Part shown: positions 42,414 through 50,622 of the stretch, in pieces
Position numbering within the stretch: the stretch's first letter is position 1
Layout of the letters: every line of letters begins with the position of its first letter
From: an uncultured Clostridia bacterium
GTDB lineage: Bacteria; Bacillota; Clostridia; TANB77; CAG-508
DNA length: 60,132 nucleotides
Reading direction: 5' to 3'
Assembly: GCA_934184665.1 (NCBI GenBank)
Contig: CAKPSX010000005.1
Span: 1-60,132, forward strand
Made by a program: the position numbers and the translations under genes
Notes under the pieces: generated by a model
The model's database searches: none
What the model was told of the DNA's origin: nothing
Seen by the model: the letters and a program-made list of their open reading frames with translations, nothing else

Positions 42414-44729
42414 ATGGAAGATATATTAAAAGGACTAAATGACAAACAATATGAAGCCGTAACAAATACAGAAGGGCCATGCTTAGTAATAGCAGGGGCA
42501 GGAAGTGGAAAAACAAAAGTATTAACACATAAAATAGCATATTTGGTAGGAGAAAAAAATGTGCTACCTTGGAATATTTTAGCAATAACATTTACAAATA
42601 AAGCAGCAAATGAAATGAAAGAAAGAATTAGTGGACTTGTTGGAGATTCTGCAAAAGATATGTGGGTTGGAACATTCCATTCAATATGTGTAAGAATATT
42701 AAGAAGATTTATAGATAGAATCGGATTTGATTCATCATTTATAATATTTGATACAGCAGATCAAAAGACACTTGTAAAACAATGTTTAAAGGATTTACAA
42801 ATAGATGATAAAATATTTAGTGATAGAGCAGTAATATCAGAAATAAGTAATGCAAAAAATGATATGCTTGAACCAGAAACCTACGCAGTAAAGGCACACG
42901 GAGATTTTAGAAAAGAAAAAATTGCAACTGTATATCAATTATATCAAAAAAGATTAAAAGAAAATAATGCAATTGATTTTGACGATATAATAAATTATAC
43001 AATAAAAATACTAAAAGAAAATGTAGATGTACTTGAATATTATTCAAATAAATTTAAATATATATTAGTTGATGAGTATCAAGATACAAATAAATCACAA
43101 TTCACATTAGTAACAATGTTAGCATCAAAACATGGAAATATTACGGCAGTTGGAGATAATGACCAAGGTATATATAGTTTTAGAGGAGCTGACATTTCAA
43201 ACATATTAAATTTTGAAAGAGATTTTCTAGGAACTAAGATAATAAAGCTAGAGCAAAATTATAGATGTACAGGAAATATATTAAAAGTTGCAAATGCGGT
43301 AATAAAAAATAATGAAGTAAAATATGATAAAAAATTATGGACTGAGAATGAAGTCGGAAGCTTGCCAAAGGTGTTTTCAGCAGATAATGAATATGATGAA
43401 GGAAGATATATTGTTGAGCAAATAAATCATCTTAGAAGAGAAGAATATTATAAATATTCAGATTTTGCAGTATTATACAGAATGAACACACAATCAAGAG
43501 CAATAGAAGAAATATTAAGAAGAGAAGGAATACCTTATAAGGTTGTCGGTGGATTAAAATTCTATGAAAGAAAAGAAATAAAAGATATAATTTCATATTT
43601 GAGATTAATACAAAATCCAGCAGATAATTTAAGTTTAAATAGAATTATAAATGAGCCTAAAAGAGGAATTGGAAAAACAAGTTTGGATAATGTAACAAAG
43701 GTTGCAGAAGAGAATAATACATCAATGTATGAAGTTATAAGAAATGCAGAACAATATGGATTAAATAGAGTTTATTTGAATTCCAGAGAGTTTGTAAATT
43801 GTATGGAAGAATTTATTGAGCAAAAAGATAAATTAAAAATATCAGAATTAATTAAAAAGGTATTAAAACAATCAGGATATACAAAAGCATTAGAAAATGA
43901 AAACACTGTAGAAGCTGAAAATAGAATTGCAAACTTAGATGAATTTTTAAATGTTGCAATAGAGTTTGAAGAAGAGTCAGCAGATAATCAATTAAGTGAT
44001 TTCCTTGAAGGAATAACATTATCGAGTGATTTAGACAATGTAGAAGAAACAGATGAAACTGTTACATTAATGACATTACATAGTGCAAAAGGTCTTGAAT
44101 TCCCTGTAGTATTTTTAGTTGGAATGGAAGAAGGAATTTTTCCAGGATATAAATCAATCGGAGAACAAAAAGAACTTGAGGAAGAAAGACGACTATGCTA
44201 TGTAGGAGTTACAAGAGCAAAAGAGAATTTATTTTTAACAAATAGTAGGCAACGTACAACATTTGGTTCAACAACATATAATCCACCATCAAGGTTTTTA
44301 CAAGAAATTCCTAAGGAATTACTAGATGGATATAATGATTCTATTGTCGGAAGAGCTAAAAAAGGAAATGATGTATTTAGTGATAGCCCATATTCTTGGA
44401 GTTATGGCAGCAAAAATAATGGAAATATTAAAACATATAAAGCAACTGAACCACAATATGCAAATTCTGCTTCAACTACAGGAAATACAGGTTATGCATA
44501 TAGAACGGCAGAAAGTTTCTTAAATAATATAAATAAAAGTCCAGAAACAGATGAAATTGATTTTTCAGAATATCAATCAGGTAAAAAAGTATACCATAAA
44601 AAGTTTGGCGAGGGAATTATTAATTATGTTGAAGAAGAAGGAAACGATTTAAAAGTTGACATTAATTTTGATAAATTCGGACATAAAAGATTGATGGCAA
44701 GGTTTGCCAATTTAGAAATAGTAGACTAA
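42414..44729 (+). CDS. pcrA: UvrD/PcrA-type DNA helicase
   Basis: The 771-residue SF1A helicase moves 3' to 5' on single-stranded DNA and serves repair, rolling-circle replication and removal of RecA. Motifs in order: Q motif LNDKQYEAV, Walker A AGAGSGKT (about 27), TFTNKAANEMKERI, GTFHSICVRILR, Walker B VDEYQDTNKSQ, QGIYSFRGAD, LEQNYRCTGNI, TLHSAKGLEFPVVFLVGMEEG and RRLCYVGVTRAK. The C-terminus ends with the PcrA-specific Tudor-like segment KKFGEGIINYVEEEG. The AAGGAAAGG site precedes the ATG. The usual partner ligA is not downstream. Confidence 0.96.
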   Translation: MEDILKGLNDKQYEAVTNTEGPCLVIAGAGSGKTKVLTHKIAYLVGEKNVLPWNILAITFTNKAANEMKERISGLVGDSAKDMWVGTFHSICVRILRRFIDRIGFDSSFIIFDTADQKTLVKQCLKDLQIDDKIFSDRAVISEISNAKNDMLEPETYAVKAHGDFRKEKIATVYQLYQKRLKENNAIDFDDIINYTIKILKENVDVLEYYSNKFKYILVDEYQDTNKSQFTLVTMLASKHGNITAVGDNDQGIYSFRGADISNILNFERDFLGTKIIKLEQNYRCTGNILKVANAVIKNNEVKYDKKLWTENEVGSLPKVFSADNEYDEGRYIVEQINHLRREEYYKYSDFAVLYRMNTQSRAIEEILRREGIPYKVVGGLKFYERKEIKDIISYLRLIQNPADNLSLNRIINEPKRGIGKTSLDNVTKVAEENNTSMYEVIRNAEQYGLNRVYLNSREFVNCMEEFIEQKDKLKISELIKKVLKQSGYTKALENENTVEAENRIANLDEFLNVAIEFEEESADNQLSDFLEGITLSSDLDNVEETDETVTLMTLHSAKGLEFPVVFLVGMEEGIFPGYKSIGEQKELEEERRLCYVGVTRAKENLFLTNSRQRTTFGSTTYNPPSRFLQEIPKELLDGYNDSIVGRAKKGNDVFSDSPYSWSYGSKNNGNIKTYKATEPQYANSASTTGNTGYAYRTAESFLNNINKSPETDEIDFSEYQSGKKVYHKKFGEGIINYVEEEGNDLKVDINFDKFGHKRLMARFANLEIVD

Positions 44730-44742
44730 AGCTTTAAGAAAG

Positions 44743-44780
44743 AAGATATTAGTAATGCAAATATTACTAGTATCTTTTTT
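44743..44780 (+). terminator. Terminator of pcrA
   Basis: AAGATATTAGTAAT (44743-44756) pairs with ATTACTAGTATCTT (44763-44776) with one wobble, then TTTTG. Confidence 0.85.
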
Positions 44781-44842
44781 GTATAAGTTGGAAAAAATCT
44801 GTACATAATAAAAATATAAATTTATAAGAAAGGGTGATTTAA

Positions 44843-45031
44843 ATGGCAGATTTAACACAAGCAGAATTACAACATTTAAGACATTTAATAGGAGCACATG
44901 AAACAGCATATCAAAAATTATCAGTGTATTCTGGACAAGTGCAAGATGCTCAAATTAAGCAAATGTTTACAAAATCAGCACAAGATGCATTAAACACAAA
45001 ACAAAAATTAATGAGTTTTTTAAATGGTTAG
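44843..45031 (+). CDS. CotF-like small spore coat protein
   Basis: The 62-residue helical protein (AELQHLRHLIGAHETAYQKL) resembles the N-terminal helix pair of CotF-type coat proteins: two amphipathic helices with conserved His residues. It is followed after 13 bp by a second protein matching the other half of the family, a frequent gene pair in Clostridia. It likely forms part of the spore coat. AGAAAGGGTG precedes the ATG. I could not place a sigma-E or sigma-K promoter with confidence. Confidence 0.7.
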   Translation: MADLTQAELQHLRHLIGAHETAYQKLSVYSGQVQDAQIKQMFTKSAQDALNTKQKLMSFLNG

Positions 45032-45044
45032 GAGGAAAAAATAA

Positions 45045-45290
45045 ATGGATGAAAAAACAATGGTAAATGACATTTTAGGTAGCGTAAAAGCAGATTTAAC
45101 AGCATATCAAGCTGCAATATCAGAATCAGAAAATATGCAGTTAAGACAAACATTTCAACAAATAAGAAATGGTGATGAAAGTTTCCAATATGAATTATTT
45201 AAAGTTGCAAATGCAAAAGGATATTATAAACCAGCTCAAAAAGCAACTACAACAGAAATACAAACAGTAAAAACAGAATTACAACAATAA
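45045..45290 (+). CDS. CotF-family spore coat protein
   Basis: The 81-residue protein has the CotF core: KTMVNDILGSVKADLTAYQA, then ESENMQLRQTFQQIRNGDESF and QYELFKVANAKGYYKPAQKA. The Q-M-R and YY-P-A motifs are conserved among clostridial coat proteins of this family. It has an AGGAGG site and is cotranscribed with the 62-residue protein before it. A clean terminator follows. Confidence 0.85.
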   Translation: MDEKTMVNDILGSVKADLTAYQAAISESENMQLRQTFQQIRNGDESFQYELFKVANAKGYYKPAQKATTTEIQTVKTELQQ

Positions 45291-45303
45291 AATAGAAATT
45301 CTG

Positions 45304-45330
45304 AAAGGGCAATAGTGGTTGCCCTTTTAT
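45304..45330 (+). terminator. Terminator of the coat-gene pair
   Basis: AAAGGGCAA (45304-45312) and TTGCCCTTT (45319-45327), loop TAGTGG, then TATTAT. Confidence 0.85.
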
Positions 45331-45533
45331 TATGTATTTGCTAAGTGGCTATTCCCTAAATATAAAAATAATATATATTTTTCTAAAATGCAAAACAGAG
45401 AAAATGGAAGAATAATAAAGGAAAAAAAAGAAGAAAACAGAAAACAGAATAAAAACCAAAGATAAGAAAAATTGCTAAAATGTATGTGTTTAATATACAA
45501 TACAAGAAAAATATGTATTGAAAGGGAAATATA

Positions 45534-46541
45534 ATGATAAAACATATATTAGTAATTGCAAGAAAGTCAATGAAGCTTACAATACTTATAGCTACCTCTG
45601 TATTTCTAATAATATGTGCGGTGGCATTATTTTTCAAGCCAATTTACAGTGTAACCTTAAATGGTGAGTTTGTTGGATACAGTAAAGATAAAAGTAAGTT
45701 ACAAGCGAAAATTAATAAATACATAGAAAATGGTGATGAAAACAATGAAAGTGTTGCATTTGTACAAGTAGATAATTTACCTGAATATAAAATGTGTTTA
45801 TTAAAAAGAAATATTGTTACAAATGATGATGAAATATTTGATAAAATAAAAGAATCTGGAATAACATATTATAAATATTATGCAATATTAGAAGGACAAG
45901 AAGAAAAAACATATGTAGCAGATTTTGCTACGGCAGAACAGATAGTACAACAACTAAAAGAAAAGGACAGTAACAATATTGATTCAATATCGATATTAGA
46001 ATTATATGAAACAGAGATGATTGATTTTTCATCAAGCGAAGATGCAGTTGCAAGTTTATATGAAGAAAAAGTTGTTACACCAGAGCCAAAGAAACAAACC
46101 AAAATTGCAACTACTGGTAAAGTAACATCTGCAGGTGTTTCATATCAAAAAGTAGGATTAAGTGGAGTGAATTTAATAAGACCTATTTCAGGTAAATTGA
46201 CATCAAGGTTTGGAGCTAAAAGTAGTATTAGATCAGGAGCACATACAGGTTTAGATATAGCTGCTCCGAAGGGAACACCTATAAAAGCAGCGGCTAGTGG
46301 AACTGTAACATTTTCTGGACGTAAAGGTTCATATGGATATATGACAGTTGTATCACACGGGAATGGTGTAGAAACTTGGTATGCACATTGTAGTAAATTA
46401 TATCTTAGTGCAGGTGCAAAAGTTGAACAAGGACAAACTATAGCAGAAGTTGGCTCAACAGGGAATTCGACAGGATATCATTTGCATTTAGAAGTAAGAA
46501 TTAATGGAGTGGCATATAATCCACAAAACTATGTATATTAA
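45534..46541 (+). CDS. Membrane-anchored M23 peptidase (LytM type)
   Basis: A single membrane helix (about 14-35) anchors a 335-residue protein outside the cell. Residues 40-185 are an alpha/beta region without a named motif. The catalytic domain (about 215-335) has H-x3-D in GAHTGLDIAAPKG and H-x-H in GYHLHLEVRING, the zinc ligands of LytM/M23 endopeptidases, plus SHGNGVETWYAH. It should cut peptidoglycan cross-bridges, or activate another hydrolase. It could act in growth or in sporulation engulfment (SpoIIQ-like proteins share this layout, but the zinc site here is complete). AAAGGG lies 8 bases before the ATG. Confidence 0.9.
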   Translation: MIKHILVIARKSMKLTILIATSVFLIICAVALFFKPIYSVTLNGEFVGYSKDKSKLQAKINKYIENGDENNESVAFVQVDNLPEYKMCLLKRNIVTNDDEIFDKIKESGITYYKYYAILEGQEEKTYVADFATAEQIVQQLKEKDSNNIDSISILELYETEMIDFSSSEDAVASLYEEKVVTPEPKKQTKIATTGKVTSAGVSYQKVGLSGVNLIRPISGKLTSRFGAKSSIRSGAHTGLDIAAPKGTPIKAAASGTVTFSGRKGSYGYMTVVSHGNGVETWYAHCSKLYLSAGAKVEQGQTIAEVGSTGNSTGYHLHLEVRINGVAYNPQNYVY

Positions 46542-46544
46542 AAT

Positions 46545-46565
46545 AAGGACGACTTAGTCGTCCTT
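46545..46565. terminator. Bidirectional terminator between the M23 gene and mecA
   Basis: AAGGACGAC (46545-46553), loop TTA and GTCGTCCTT (46557-46565). T residues follow on the plus strand and TTATTTTAA on the minus strand, so both convergent genes can use it. Confidence 0.85.
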
Positions 46566-46583
46566 TAAAATGTGTAATAAAAT

Positions 46584-47153
46584 TTAAACTGAATTAAAAG
46601 AAGCAGGAGAAAATTTTCCGATAGATTTACCATATTCATTAAGTGAGCCAATAAATTGAACAGAATATGGGATCAATTCTCCAAATTCCATAAATGTATA
46701 AATTAAGGATTTTTGGAAAAATCCTTCTTGATTTTCTATGTATAAATAGTAATTTTTATCATACAAATAAAGAGAAAAAGTGCAAGAATTTACATCAAAG
46801 GACAAGTTATTCATATTATTGATATATGTAAATAAATTTAGGAAATCATCTAAAGCATCTAATTTCAATATTACTGGAGATGATATAATATTAAAAATAT
46901 CAATGTCAGAAAAAATCTTAGTAATGGTAAAAATAAATCCACCATCATTGGCCATAAGTGCCTCAAATACTAATTTACAGTCATCTGCTTTAAAATTAAC
47001 CTGCCTTTCTGCCTCTTGAAGAAGATTATGAAATATATCTTGGAACTCAGAACAATCTGATAAAAATGTTTCTTTAGAAACATTATGTGAGTCCATATCT
47101 TCTTTTGTAAAAACTACTTTTAATTTATTATCTGTTATTTTCTCAAATTTCAT
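46584..47153 (-). CDS. mecA: Adaptor protein MecA
   Basis: The 189-residue protein starts with the MecA signature MKFEKITDNKLKVVFTKEDM and ends with the ClpC-binding domain (FMEFGELIPYSVQFIGSLNEYGKSI). MecA delivers proteins such as ComK to the ClpCP protease in Firmicutes. The linker is shorter than in Bacillus (about 218 residues there). The ATG has an AAGGATTGG site. It is a single leftward gene between the M23 peptidase and radC. clpC is not in the window. Confidence 0.88.
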   Translation of the reverse strand: MKFEKITDNKLKVVFTKEDMDSHNVSKETFLSDCSEFQDIFHNLLQEAERQVNFKADDCKLVFEALMANDGGFIFTITKIFSDIDIFNIISSPVILKLDALDDFLNLFTYINNMNNLSFDVNSCTFSLYLYDKNYYLYIENQEGFFQKSLIYTFMEFGELIPYSVQFIGSLNEYGKSIGKFSPASFNSV

Positions 47154-47193
47154 AATTAAACCAATCCTTCCTCAAGGAATTAACCCTACTTAT

Positions 47194-47222
47194 ATTATAC
47201 TACGAATAAGACGATATTTAAA
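47194..47222 (-). promoter_or_regulatory. Possible promoter of mecA
   Basis: Leftward TTTAAA (47222-47217), 17-bp spacer and perfect TATAAT (47199-47194). The -35 is weak. Confidence 0.5.
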
Positions 47223-47279
47223 GTTGAAAAATATGGCAAAAAAATAATGTGAAAATTGTGTAAAAAATTCACATAATAC

Positions 47280-47308
47280 TTGAAAAAAATGCAAAATCAA
47301 TATATAAT
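47280..47308 (+). promoter_or_regulatory. Sigma-A promoter of the radC-mre operon
   Basis: TTGAAA (47280-47285), 17-bp spacer, perfect TATAAT (47303-47308). Confidence 0.75.
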
Positions 47309-47370
47309 ATTAACACGTGAAAAGTTATTTTCCGTAAGGGGGGCAAATATCAAAGAAATGGAGAGAAAAA

Positions 47371-48072
47371 TTGTCTATAAAAATTAAAGAATTGCCTAAA
47401 ACAGAAAGACCATATGAAAAATTAGAAAAATATGGTGCAAAAAAATTAACAAATGCAGAATTACTTGCGATAATAATAAAATCAGGAACAAAAGAAGAAA
47501 CGTCAATAGGGCTTGCACAAAAAATACTAAAACTAAACGAATATGAAGAAAGAGAAGACTTAAATTTTTTAAGAGAAATAACAATAGAAGAATTTATGAA
47601 AATAAAAGGAATAGGAAAAGTAAAAGCAATACAATTAAAAGCAGTGTGCGAATTAGCAACAAGAATGAATGAAAATACAAAATATAATCCTACGAAAATA
47701 AAAGAATCAAGAGATGTTGCTAATTTATTGATGGATGAGATGAGATTTGAAAAACAAGAAATATTAAAATTACTCATGCTAGATAGCAAAAATATGTTAT
47801 TAAAAATAAAAGATGTTGCTATTGGCAGTGGTAATTTTGCGTCAGCTACTATTAAGTCTATATTAAATGAAGCAGTTAAAATTGAAGCTCCAAAAATAAT
47901 TTTAGTACATAATCATCCAAGTGGAAATCCCACACCAAGCATTAAAGATATTGAATTTACACAACAAATAAAACAAGGTGCCAAAATATTAGGAATAGAA
48001 TTGGTAGACCATGTTATAATTGGCAGATTAAATTATAAAAGTATATTTTCATATGAATTAAAAAATAATTAG
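47371..48072 (+). CDS. radC: RadC-family JAB-domain protein
   Basis: The 233-residue protein has an N-terminal helix-hairpin-helix region (IKGIGKVKAIQLKAVCEL) and the JAB metal site HNHPSGNPTPSIKD. RadC proteins were once linked to DNA repair, but their true role is open. The start is TTG at 47371 with GGAGAG upstream, giving MSIKIKELPKTERPYEKL, the usual family start. It sits directly before mreB, as in B. subtilis (radC-mreB-mreC-mreD). The gap to mreB is about 40 bp with no clear promoter, so cotranscription is likely. Confidence 0.94.
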   Translation: MSIKIKELPKTERPYEKLEKYGAKKLTNAELLAIIIKSGTKEETSIGLAQKILKLNEYEEREDLNFLREITIEEFMKIKGIGKVKAIQLKAVCELATRMNENTKYNPTKIKESRDVANLLMDEMRFEKQEILKLLMLDSKNMLLKIKDVAIGSGNFASATIKSILNEAVKIEAPKIILVHNHPSGNPTPSIKDIEFTQQIKQGAKILGIELVDHVIIGRLNYKSIFSYELKNN

Positions 48073-48114
48073 AAAATAAATTATGCCTTTTAAAAAAGAT
48101 AGAAAGGAATGTTA

Positions 48115-49152
48115 GTGAAGATGGATTTTTTATCATTTAAATCAAGAGATATAGGTATAGACTTGGGAACAGCAAATATATTAGTAACATTAAAAAATAA
48201 AGGAATAGTTATAAGAGAGCCAGCAGTCATTGCCATAGATAATAAAAGTGGGGAAGTGTTAGCAACAGGTTTTGAAGCAAAAGCAATGCTTGGAAGAACA
48301 CCAAAAGATATAAGTGCAATAAGGCCATTAAAAGATGGAGTTATAGCAGATTTTACCGCAACAAAATTATTATTAAAAAATATACTTGAAAGAGTGTGTA
48401 GAAAATATAATGCAATAAGACCAAGAGTAATTGTAGGCGTGCCTTCAGGGATAACAGAAGTTGAAGAAAGAGCTGTTGAAGAATCAATAATACATGCAGG
48501 TGCAAGAGAAGTTTATTTGATTGAAGAACCAATGGCAGCAGCAATAGGTGCAGATATAGAAATAGAAGAACCAAGTGGAAATATAATTGTTGATATTGGT
48601 GGAGGAACAACAGAAGTAGCAGTTATTTCCCTTGGAGGAATAGTAATAAGTAATTCATTACGAATTGCTGGAGACGAATTAGATGAAGATATAATTAATT
48701 ATGCTAAAAGAGAACTAAATTTAGCTATAGGAGAAGCAACAGCTGAACTTGTAAAAAAAGAATTGGGTTGTGCAATGCCTTTAATGACACAAATGTCAAT
48801 GGGAATAAAAGGTAGAGATTTAAATGATGGATTACCTAAAACTGTAACAATAACATCAGATCAAGTAGAAGAAGCTATGAAAGAATCTATAGAAAAGATA
48901 GTTGAAATTGTAAAAATAACACTTGAAAAAACACCACCAGAACTTGCATCAGATATAATGGAAAAAGGAATTATATTAGCAGGAGGAGGAGCATTAATCC
49001 AAAACTTGGATAAACTAATAAGTCGAGAAACAGGTATGCCGGTTTATGTTGCGGAAGAACCATTAGACAGTGTTGTAAAAGGAACTGAGAAAACACTATT
49101 AGAAATAGACAAGCTAAAAACAGTTCTAAAAAATTCCAGAAAAAGAAGATAA
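48115..49152 (+). CDS. mreB: Rod-shape actin MreB
   Basis: MreB forms filaments under the membrane that guide lateral wall synthesis. The 345 residues show the actin-fold ATP motifs: IGIDLGTANILV, VPSGITEVEERAV, IVDIGGGTTEVAVISLGG and LAGGGALIQNLD. There are three nearby start codons: ATG 48109 touches the AAAGGA site, GTG 48115 has a 6-base gap and is my choice, and ATG 48121 is also possible. The protein begins MKMDFLSFKSRDIGID. mreC follows after 15 bp. Confidence 0.95.
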   Translation: MKMDFLSFKSRDIGIDLGTANILVTLKNKGIVIREPAVIAIDNKSGEVLATGFEAKAMLGRTPKDISAIRPLKDGVIADFTATKLLLKNILERVCRKYNAIRPRVIVGVPSGITEVEERAVEESIIHAGAREVYLIEEPMAAAIGADIEIEEPSGNIIVDIGGGTTEVAVISLGGIVISNSLRIAGDELDEDIINYAKRELNLAIGEATAELVKKELGCAMPLMTQMSMGIKGRDLNDGLPKTVTITSDQVEEAMKESIEKIVEIVKITLEKTPPELASDIMEKGIILAGGGALIQNLDKLISRETGMPVYVAEEPLDSVVKGTEKTLLEIDKLKTVLKNSRKRR

Positions 49153-49167
49153 AAAGGATGAGAGTAA

Positions 49168-49986
49168 ATGGAGAGAGAAAGACAAAGTGGGATTATAGGG
49201 GTTATAATAACTATAATCATATTAATATTATTGATTGTATTTACAAATACCAAGAAAACAGACATAACAATAGTTGAGGATATTGCAAATACAGTTGTAG
49301 TGCCTATAGAGAACGGTTTAACATATTTAAAAAATAAAGTAAATAATAATGATAAATTTTTTACGAATGTAAACGAACTAAAAACAGAAAATGAACAATT
49401 AAAACAAAAAAATAGTGAACTTGAGCAAAGCATGAGAGAATATGAAATAATAAAAAATGAAAATGAACAATTAAAACAAGAACTAAATTTATCAGAAAAA
49501 TATGGACAATATACAACAGTTCCAGGAACGATAATATCAAGAGATATTAGTAATTACACAAAAACGATAGTAATTAATGTTGGAAAAGATGATGGAATTG
49601 AAGAAAAAATGACAGTAATAGCAAATGAAGGATTAGTTGGATATGTAGTATCAGTTACATCACATACAGCTAAAATACAAACAATAGCTGATAGTGCAAG
49701 TGCTACAAGCTGTTTAACAAGTACTACGAGAGAAACTATGATAAGCAAAGGTACGGTTGAAAAAAATTCATTATTAAAAGCAACATATATTGAAACAGGT
49801 GCTAACATTATTGAAGGAGATAGTGTAGAAACATCTGGACTTGGAGGAATATATATAAAAGGAATACATGTTGGTAAAGTGAAAAAGGTTGTTGATGGAA
49901 CAAATAAAATTGATTCATATGCAGTTATAGAATCAGCAGTTGATTTTGAAAAATTAGAAACTGTACTTGTTATAACGAATCAATAA
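49168..49986 (+). CDS. mreC: Rod-shape protein MreC
   Basis: The 272-residue protein has one membrane helix (about 8-25), a coiled coil (about 70-110, LKTENEQLKQKNSELEQSM), and two beta-barrel domains (TVPGTIISRDISNYTKT, then GDSVETSGLGGIYIKGIHVG). MreC is outside the membrane and links MreB/MreD to PBP2 in the elongasome. AAGGATGAG precedes the ATG. Order mreB-mreC-mreD-PBP2 is the classical one. Confidence 0.94.
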   Translation: MERERQSGIIGVIITIIILILLIVFTNTKKTDITIVEDIANTVVVPIENGLTYLKNKVNNNDKFFTNVNELKTENEQLKQKNSELEQSMREYEIIKNENEQLKQELNLSEKYGQYTTVPGTIISRDISNYTKTIVINVGKDDGIEEKMTVIANEGLVGYVVSVTSHTAKIQTIADSASATSCLTSTTRETMISKGTVEKNSLLKATYIETGANIIEGDSVETSGLGGIYIKGIHVGKVKKVVDGTNKIDSYAVIESAVDFEKLETVLVITNQ

Positions 49987-50018
49987 AATAGCAGATTTAG
50001 GAAGGAATGTGATTAAAA

Positions 50019-50552
50019 ATGAAAAAATTTATTATATATATTTCCTTAATCATTGCTTTTATAATAATTTATTTATTACAAAGTATAGTATTTACGAACC
50101 TTACTATAGCAGGAATAATGCCAAATTTATTCGTAATTTTTATACTGTTTATTGGTCTATATATGGGCAGAAGTAGAGGCGTAATATTTGGAATTATTTT
50201 TGGTGTTTTCATAGATATTTGGATAGGAAGAAATCTCGGAATAACATCAATAGCCCTAGCAATAGTTGGATTTTTAGGTGGAATATTTGATAAAAACTTT
50301 TCAAAAGAGAGTAGAATAACAGTTATTATAATGTGTGCAATATGCACAATATTATATGAAACTCTTATATGTATATTAAGATATATAACTGTGGGCATAA
50401 ACATAGAAACACTACAATTTATTAAGATATTAAGTATTGAAGTTTTATACAATATTTTATTAGCAATAATATTATATCCATTAATAAAAAAAGTCGGTTA
50501 TGAAATAGAAAGTGAAATAAAAGGAAATAAAATTTTTACAAGATATTTCTAG
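50019..50552 (+). CDS. mreD: Rod-shape protein MreD
   Basis: The 177-residue integral membrane protein has five to six helices (IIYISLIIAFIIIYLLQSIV, IMPNLFVIFILFIGLYMG and so on) and the MreD loop SRGVIFGIIFGVFIDIWIG. It completes the MreBCD complex. It starts 32 bp after mreC with a GGAAGGAA site. The PBP2 gene follows after about 70 bp. Confidence 0.93.
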   Translation: MKKFIIYISLIIAFIIIYLLQSIVFTNLTIAGIMPNLFVIFILFIGLYMGRSRGVIFGIIFGVFIDIWIGRNLGITSIALAIVGFLGGIFDKNFSKESRITVIIMCAICTILYETLICILRYITVGINIETLQFIKILSIEVLYNILLAIILYPLIKKVGYEIESEIKGNKIFTRYF

Positions 50553-50622
50553 TGAAGAATAAAAAGTATGAAATCTTCTTGTATGCAGGAATTAAATATA
50601 ATTTATGAAAGAAGGTGAAGAA